From Chitinispirillales bacterium (lineage in GTDB: Bacteria > Fibrobacterota > Chitinivibrionia > Chitinivibrionales > Chitinispirillaceae), in the NCBI GenBank assembly GCA_031281225.1, contig JAITFQ010000017.1, positions 1 through 44,864 on the forward strand: 44,864 nt of DNA, in the 5' to 3' direction. Shown one piece after another: positions 41,195 to 44,864 of the stretch. The translations under genes were made by a program, and so were the position numbers. The notes under the pieces were generated by a model, which had not been told where the DNA came from, made no database searches, and saw only the letters and a list, made by a program, of their open reading frames with translations. Within the stretch, counting starts at the first letter, position 1; every line of letters starts with the position of its first letter.

Positions 41195-41481
41195 AATTAC
41201 TCCAAGCTTAAAGATATTATGACAAAGATAAAATAATTTATGACATTGGTGAAAACATAGATTATTTTTAATTGGTGTGGTATGCGAATATCTTACGCAT
41301 TCAGAAAATCGTAAAATCGGCGGCCTTGGCTTACTCCAAAATAAACAAGTTACCGTCACAACAAACAATCTGAGATCGTCGGCTTTTGCCGTCACAATAA
41401 GCAATCGAAGATTGTCGGCTTTTGCCGTCACAATAAACAATCGAAGATTGTTGTAACCGTTTTTGTTTGGAGGTATTGGCT
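41195..41481. other. divergent promoter region between the PEGA gene and tssK
   Basis: About 290 bases, AT-rich near 41200-41280 and occupied from 41355 to the ribosome binding site of tssK by a 36-bp tandem repeat. No unambiguous -35/-10 pair was found. Confidence 0.5.
41355..41451. repeat. 36-bp tandem repeat, 2.7 copies
   Basis: Units start at 41355, 41391 and 41427. The first two are full length with five differences; the third matches for 25 bases (to 41451) and then diverges 17 bases before the tssK Shine-Dalgarno sequence. Each unit starts GTCACAA and copies 2 and 3 contain the small inverted repeat CAATC-GAA-GATTG. No spacers separate the units, so this is not a CRISPR. Confidence 0.85.
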
Positions 41482-42849
41482 ATGTCAGATGACAGTAAGG
41501 TTTTGTGGAAAGAGGGGATGTTTTTAGAGCCTCATCACTTTCAGCTTTCAGAGCGTTTTCAGACCGCTCATGCCGATGCCCGCGCCGGCTCGCTCTCCTA
41601 TGCCGGATTTCAGTACGGCTTTACCGAGTTTTCGATAGTCCGCGACGCGCTGCTTAGTGGAAATTTTACGATTGCCAGTGCGGCGGGCGTGTTCCCGGAC
41701 GGCAGTTGTTTCGAGATTGGCGTGGGGGCGCACGCCAAGTCGCTGACGCGCTCTCTCACCGGATACTGCCAGTCGGATCAGCAAACCCTCGATGTTTATT
41801 TAACGATTCCGAATGGCGATTCGGGTACGCCGCCCGACGGCACAGGTTCCCAAGCGTCTTTTGTCCAATCCAGATATGTCGAAACACAAGCGCTCTTCCC
41901 CGACGAACTTATGCCCGATAATAATAAAGAGATAGTGGTTAGGAGGCCGAATTATCAAATACGGTTTGAGGGCGAGTCGTTAGACGGATGTGTTTGGCTG
42001 CTTGCCGCCCGCCTCATTAGGAGCGGTTCCGGGCACATGGAGCCTGTTCCTGGATACTCGCCGCCGGTATTGTTTTTCAGGTGTTCGACCGCGTTGACCG
42101 ACCGTGTCGGCGGCTTGCTTGAGCTTTTGTGGGCAAAAATAGCTTCATTGGCGCGGTGCCGTGGGCAGTCCGAGCAAGGTCGTGTCTTTTTCTCGGCGTC
42201 GGAGGCGGGGGCGTTTTCGCTGCTTAACACCCTTTGCTCGTTTACGCCGCTCCTCAGCCGCGTGTGCGATCTTCCCAAAATACATCCGTTTGAAATATAT
42301 ACCCGTTTAACGACGCTGTACGGTGGTTTAATGAGTTTTTTGCCGGAAATATCTCTCGATATGATTCCAACCTACAATCATGACAATCCCGGCGATACCT
42401 TCGCGGCGCTTGAAGAGCGCGTGCGCGAGGCGCTCGCTGTGGAATTCTGGACAGCCACCGCGCAAATGTTGCTTGAACGGGTCGATGCCGTAATGTGGTC
42501 ATGCCGCTTCCCCGACGAGCGCTTTGCCAAGAGCGTAAACCTGTTTATAGGCGTGGCGTCCGAAAGCCAGCAAAAAACGCTGGTGATAGATGTCCTGCAG
42601 CGCATGAGGGTCTGCTCGCGCGATAAACTCGACGTACTCGTATCCTCATCCACCCCCGGCCTTACGCTCATCCACGTCCAAAAAATACCGGAAGGCCTGG
42701 CCGCAAAGTCCGGATATGTCTACTTCACTGTCGACAAACAAAACCCGCTTTGGCTGGATGTGGAAACCACCGGAACGCTGGGGATATATTTTCCTGGGGA
42801 AGGTTACGAGGACGTGAAGTTGGAGTTGTTGGCGCTAAAGCATGAATAG
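41482..42849 (+). CDS. tssK: type VI secretion system baseplate subunit TssK
   Basis: This 455-residue TssK is the usual length for the family. The N-terminus VLWKEGMFLEPHHFQ is the diagnostic TssK motif; a beta-rich shell part follows, then a helical middle (about 200-330) and a C-terminal receptor-binding-like domain ending in YVYFTVDKQNPLWLDVETTGTLGIYFPG. TssK trimers join the T6SS baseplate to the TssJLM membrane complex. I start at ATG 41482 (GGAGGT 7 bases upstream); a TTG at 41467 would add five residues inside the ribosome binding site. It is the first plus-strand gene after the tandem repeats. Confidence 0.93.
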   Translation: MSDDSKVLWKEGMFLEPHHFQLSERFQTAHADARAGSLSYAGFQYGFTEFSIVRDALLSGNFTIASAAGVFPDGSCFEIGVGAHAKSLTRSLTGYCQSDQQTLDVYLTIPNGDSGTPPDGTGSQASFVQSRYVETQALFPDELMPDNNKEIVVRRPNYQIRFEGESLDGCVWLLAARLIRSGSGHMEPVPGYSPPVLFFRCSTALTDRVGGLLELLWAKIASLARCRGQSEQGRVFFSASEAGAFSLLNTLCSFTPLLSRVCDLPKIHPFEIYTRLTTLYGGLMSFLPEISLDMIPTYNHDNPGDTFAALEERVREALAVEFWTATAQMLLERVDAVMWSCRFPDERFAKSVNLFIGVASESQQKTLVIDVLQRMRVCSRDKLDVLVSSSTPGLTLIHVQKIPEGLAAKSGYVYFTVDKQNPLWLDVETTGTLGIYFPGEGYEDVKLELLALKHE

Positions 42850-43213
42850 TTGGGAATGGGGGCGGTCTGAAATGCCAGTGACGTGGCGGGGGTGAGGATA
42901 AATGTAGCCAAATCGCTACTGGTTGCTTAGCTTAGAGCCGGGGGCGCTTGTTGTTCGCTACGCATAGCGCGTAATAGTTGCCCCGCACCCCGGTCCCTGC
43001 GACATGCGCCGGTAGACCTCCGCCGCTTTGACTGTCCGCCAAAATGTGGAGAACGTCGCCGATGCCCGGTGTTCCTTATTAAAAAGCAATTTTCTCACGA
43101 AACAAAGATTTGCAACTTTTTTTAACAATTATTTGAATTTTCTGTTGCGTTTTTTGTATTTTTAAGAGACGGCGGCATAATTTTTACTGGAAACAGGGCG
43201 TGGGGGGATATAA
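42850..43213. other. gap between tssK and the FHA gene with a GC-rich foldable segment
   Basis: Bases 42938-42993 can fold: CCGGGG (42938-42943) opposite CCCCGG (42988-42993), enclosing a perfect CGCTA/TAGCG hairpin (42956-42969). The segment does not match tRNA, tmRNA or SRP RNA. Bases 43080-43160 are AT-rich and probably contain the promoter of the FHA gene. No protein-coding gene is visible. Confidence 0.45.
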
Positions 43214-44491
43214 ATGGATTTTTATATTGAAAGGCTGGATAAAAAGGGCGAGTCTCCCGTTCTGCTTGCGAAAGGGCCGACGAGTTTGGGCCGCCACCAG
43301 CGCAACACCGTCGCGTTGCCGGCCAACGACAGGTGCGTGTCGGCGTATCACGCGCTCATCTATGTGACGCCGGACAAATTGCTCCTGCAAGACATGCAGA
43401 GCACTAACGGCACCTACGTCAACGGTAAGAGGATACAGGGCGAGTGTGTTGTTCAGGAAGGCGATGAAATTGGGTTGGGGATGAGCGGCCCGAGGTTTCG
43501 GGTGGTTCGTAGCGGCGGTTCCGGGGTTGGCGCTGCGGATGTCGGTGTTACACCAAAACATTATAATGCCGATATTTCGAAGCCCCCTGTCAGTCCAGTT
43601 AACGACAATTCGCTTGTCACCCCGACGGTCACCATCAAAACAAAGCCGGCCATTCCCAAATACATTATTACCGTACTTATCGCCGCCGTCATGCTAACTG
43701 CGCTGATATTGGTGATGATGTTCACGTCCGGCGGCACCGGCAAAACAAAACCGCCGTCCTCGCCGTCCCCCAAATTCACTTTCACGCACGGAGAAATCTC
43801 ATCCGAAGATATTGACGACGAGCACGCCAGTACCGGCAGGGGCGGTATGTCTACTGACCGCTCGATTGTTGAGGAGAGGATTGATGTTATACTTCGGCGT
43901 TTCGGCGAGCGCGACTACCAAATCCCCGCCGAGATGATTGAGCGCGTCGAATACTACCTCAACCAATACACTGGCAGGAGGAGGCGCACCATCGCTATGT
44001 TTATGGAACGCAGGAAACAGTATTTTCCGATGATCCGCCGCGTTTTTACCGAGAAAAACATTCCGCTTGATCTTGCGTACGTTTCCATTGTCGAAAGCGG
44101 TCTCGACCCCTACGCGCTTAGCCACGCCGGCGCAAAGGGGTTATGGCAGTTCATGCCGAGGACGGCTCGCGCCTACGGCCTTGAGGTTTCCGCCCACAGG
44201 GATGAACGCACCGACCCCGAAAAATCCACCTACGCCGCCGCGGCGTATTTCAAGGATTTAATAGCCATATTCGGCGCAAGAAGCTCCGTAATGCTCTGCA
44301 TGGCCGCCTATAACGCGGGCGAAACCCGAATTATCAATGCCCTGAAACGCATAGACGATCCTGTAAACAATCGCGATTTCTGGTATCTTTACCGCAGAAA
44401 GTGGCTGGCGGAGGAAACGAACGAATACATCCCGCAGATACTGGCGTTGATAATTGTTTCGGAGCACATGAAGGAGTATGGGTTTGAGTAA
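43214..44491 (+). CDS. FHA domain - membrane helix - lytic transglycosylase fusion protein
   Basis: This 425-residue protein has three parts. Residues 1-100 are a forkhead-associated domain with the phosphothreonine-binding residues in place (Gly26-Arg27, Ser43, His46, NGTYVNG at 65-71). Residues about 148-170 form a single membrane helix. Residues about 218-425 are a lytic transglycosylase (SLT/MltD-type goose-lysozyme fold) with catalytic Glu294 in SIVESGLDP, GLWQFMP at 309-315 and AYNAG at 365-369. Topology would put FHA in the cytoplasm and the enzyme in the periplasm, where it cuts glycan strands to make room for an envelope machine. Position between tssK and tssB, and a kinase nearby, point to a T6SS role. 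The ATG follows a G-rich site. Confidence 0.9.
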   Translation: MDFYIERLDKKGESPVLLAKGPTSLGRHQRNTVALPANDRCVSAYHALIYVTPDKLLLQDMQSTNGTYVNGKRIQGECVVQEGDEIGLGMSGPRFRVVRSGGSGVGAADVGVTPKHYNADISKPPVSPVNDNSLVTPTVTIKTKPAIPKYIITVLIAAVMLTALILVMMFTSGGTGKTKPPSSPSPKFTFTHGEISSEDIDDEHASTGRGGMSTDRSIVEERIDVILRRFGERDYQIPAEMIERVEYYLNQYTGRRRRTIAMFMERRKQYFPMIRRVFTEKNIPLDLAYVSIVESGLDPYALSHAGAKGLWQFMPRTARAYGLEVSAHRDERTDPEKSTYAAAAYFKDLIAIFGARSSVMLCMAAYNAGETRIINALKRIDDPVNNRDFWYLYRRKWLAEETNEYIPQILALIIVSEHMKEYGFE

Positions 44492-44591
44492 CTGGCCTGG
44501 CAGTACGTTTTTTTTCATAAAAAATTGCATTTTATTTGCGCCATATATATTTTATTTATTAACAGGCAGGTTTTAACAGTGTGGGGGTGTC

Positions 44592-44732
44592 ATGTCCGAT
44601 TTTTATTCACAAATAACCGCGCCCGCCTCCGGTGTTAATCCCCAGCACAAAGCATTTGGTAACGGCGAATATCGAATATCAAGAGACACTTCATTATATT
44701 ATAGAAACATTTCCTATAAACCTGTATTATAA
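44592..44732 (+). CDS. possible 46-residue protein upstream of tssB
   Basis: ATG 44592 is preceded by GGGGGTG and opens a 46-codon frame (MSDFYSQITAPASG... ending SYKPVL) that stops 27 bases before tssB. The composition is ordinary, not low complexity. No family recognised. It may be a small T6SS-operon protein or a chance frame. Confidence 0.35.
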   Translation: MSDFYSQITAPASGVNPQHKAFGNGEYRISRDTSLYYRNISYKPVL

Positions 44733-44759
44733 ACCTAAAACATGAAACGGTGGTATAGT

Positions 44760-44864
44760 ATGGCCGGAAGTTTTCAAAACGAGATCCCCGCGGCGCGGAT
44801 CAATTTGAAGTTAGACGTCGGCACGGACGGTGCGAGCAAGAGCGCTGAATTGCCGCTAAAGTTG
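44760..44864 (+). CDS. tssB: type VI secretion system contractile sheath small subunit TssB (5' part only)
   Basis: The first 35 codons are in the window and read on to the edge. They match the highly conserved N-terminus of TssB/VipA: SFQNEIPAARINLKLDV with ELPLKL at 30-35. TssB pairs with TssC to build the contractile sheath. The rest, and presumably tssC and other core genes, lie beyond base 44864. Confidence 0.88.
   Translation, partial: MAGSFQNEIPAARINLKLDVGTDGASKSAELPLKL

Noticed and set aside
41195-41440. N-terminal extension of the PEGA gene to 41440 (344 residues)
   Set aside because: The extension is antisense reading of the 36-bp tandem repeats (multiple of three keeps the frame open); a GTG with a ribosome binding site and signal peptide exists at 41194.
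41355-41451. Regular 36-base repeats suggesting a CRISPR array
   Set aside because: The units are directly adjacent without spacers and no cas genes are present; it is a plain tandem repeat.
42930-43010. tRNA or tmRNA in the GC-rich gap segment
   Set aside because: No T-loop consensus, no acceptor stem pairing, no tmRNA tag frame on either strand.

Overview
The window reads as a chromosomal segment of an anaerobic, motile, diderm bacterium. My best guess is Fibrobacterota or a close relative, possibly gut-associated, but this rests on gene content only, with no rRNA or marker tree. Pointers are a sigma-54-driven flagellar operon with a FliY-like FliN and a MotE-like protein, a sensory [FeFe] hydrogenase, secreted SUMF1-domain and C-terminally tagged repeat proteins, AAA/PD-(D/E)XK proteins in multiple copies, and a type VI secretion (T6SS) locus, which implies an outer membrane.

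Layout. 1-5.9 kb is an accessory region: two paralogous AAA-ATPase/PD-(D/E)XK genes (the first cut by the window edge) flank a secreted SUMF1-domain protein, followed by debris of a small gene. 5.9-10.1 kb is housekeeping: an M29 aminopeptidase overlapping a TIGR02757 (DUF2400) gene, convergent with an overlapping lysA-fkbM-type methyltransferase pair. 10.4-25.3 kb is a long minus-strand flagellar operon, in transcription order motE-like, fliK, flgD, TIGR02530 protein, flgE, flbD, motA, motB, fliL, fliM, fliN/fliY, fliO, fliP, fliQ, fliR. It is preceded by a textbook sigma-54 -24/-12 element. 25.5-27.5 kb has a DUF4139 protein divergent from a cold-shock gene with clear promoter and terminator. 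27.6-29.3 kb encodes a soluble protein fusing ferredoxin and [FeFe]-hydrogenase-like H-cluster modules to a chemoreceptor signalling tip, so H2 or redox sensing may feed the flagellar motor encoded next door.

30.2-35.2 kb carries two tandem paralogues of about 800 residues: signal peptide, HExxH zinc-protease-like domain, left-handed beta-helix-like repeats and a shared C-terminal domain resembling type IX sorting domains. 35.5-38.3 kb is a small operon for an outer-membrane beta-barrel-like protein and a surface lipoprotein-like protein. 38.4-44.9 kb is the edge of a T6SS locus: Ser/Thr kinase and PEGA protein on the minus strand; divergently tssK, a protein fusing an FHA domain through one membrane helix to a lytic transglycosylase, a possible 46-codon gene and the start of tssB. 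Kinase plus FHA resembles the PpkA-Fha phosphorylation pathway, and the fusion would tie that signal to peptidoglycan opening.

Between genes there is a family of short palindromes (six copies, same orientation), two of which supply the TAG stop of the adjoining gene. There are also four copies of a TCGTATACTC motif, a 36-bp tandem repeat upstream of tssK, a 29-bp inverted repeat upstream of the SUMF1 gene and a run of 22 G. No rRNA, tRNA, CRISPR array, integrase or insertion sequence was found by eye. All names come from reading translations; no database search was run.
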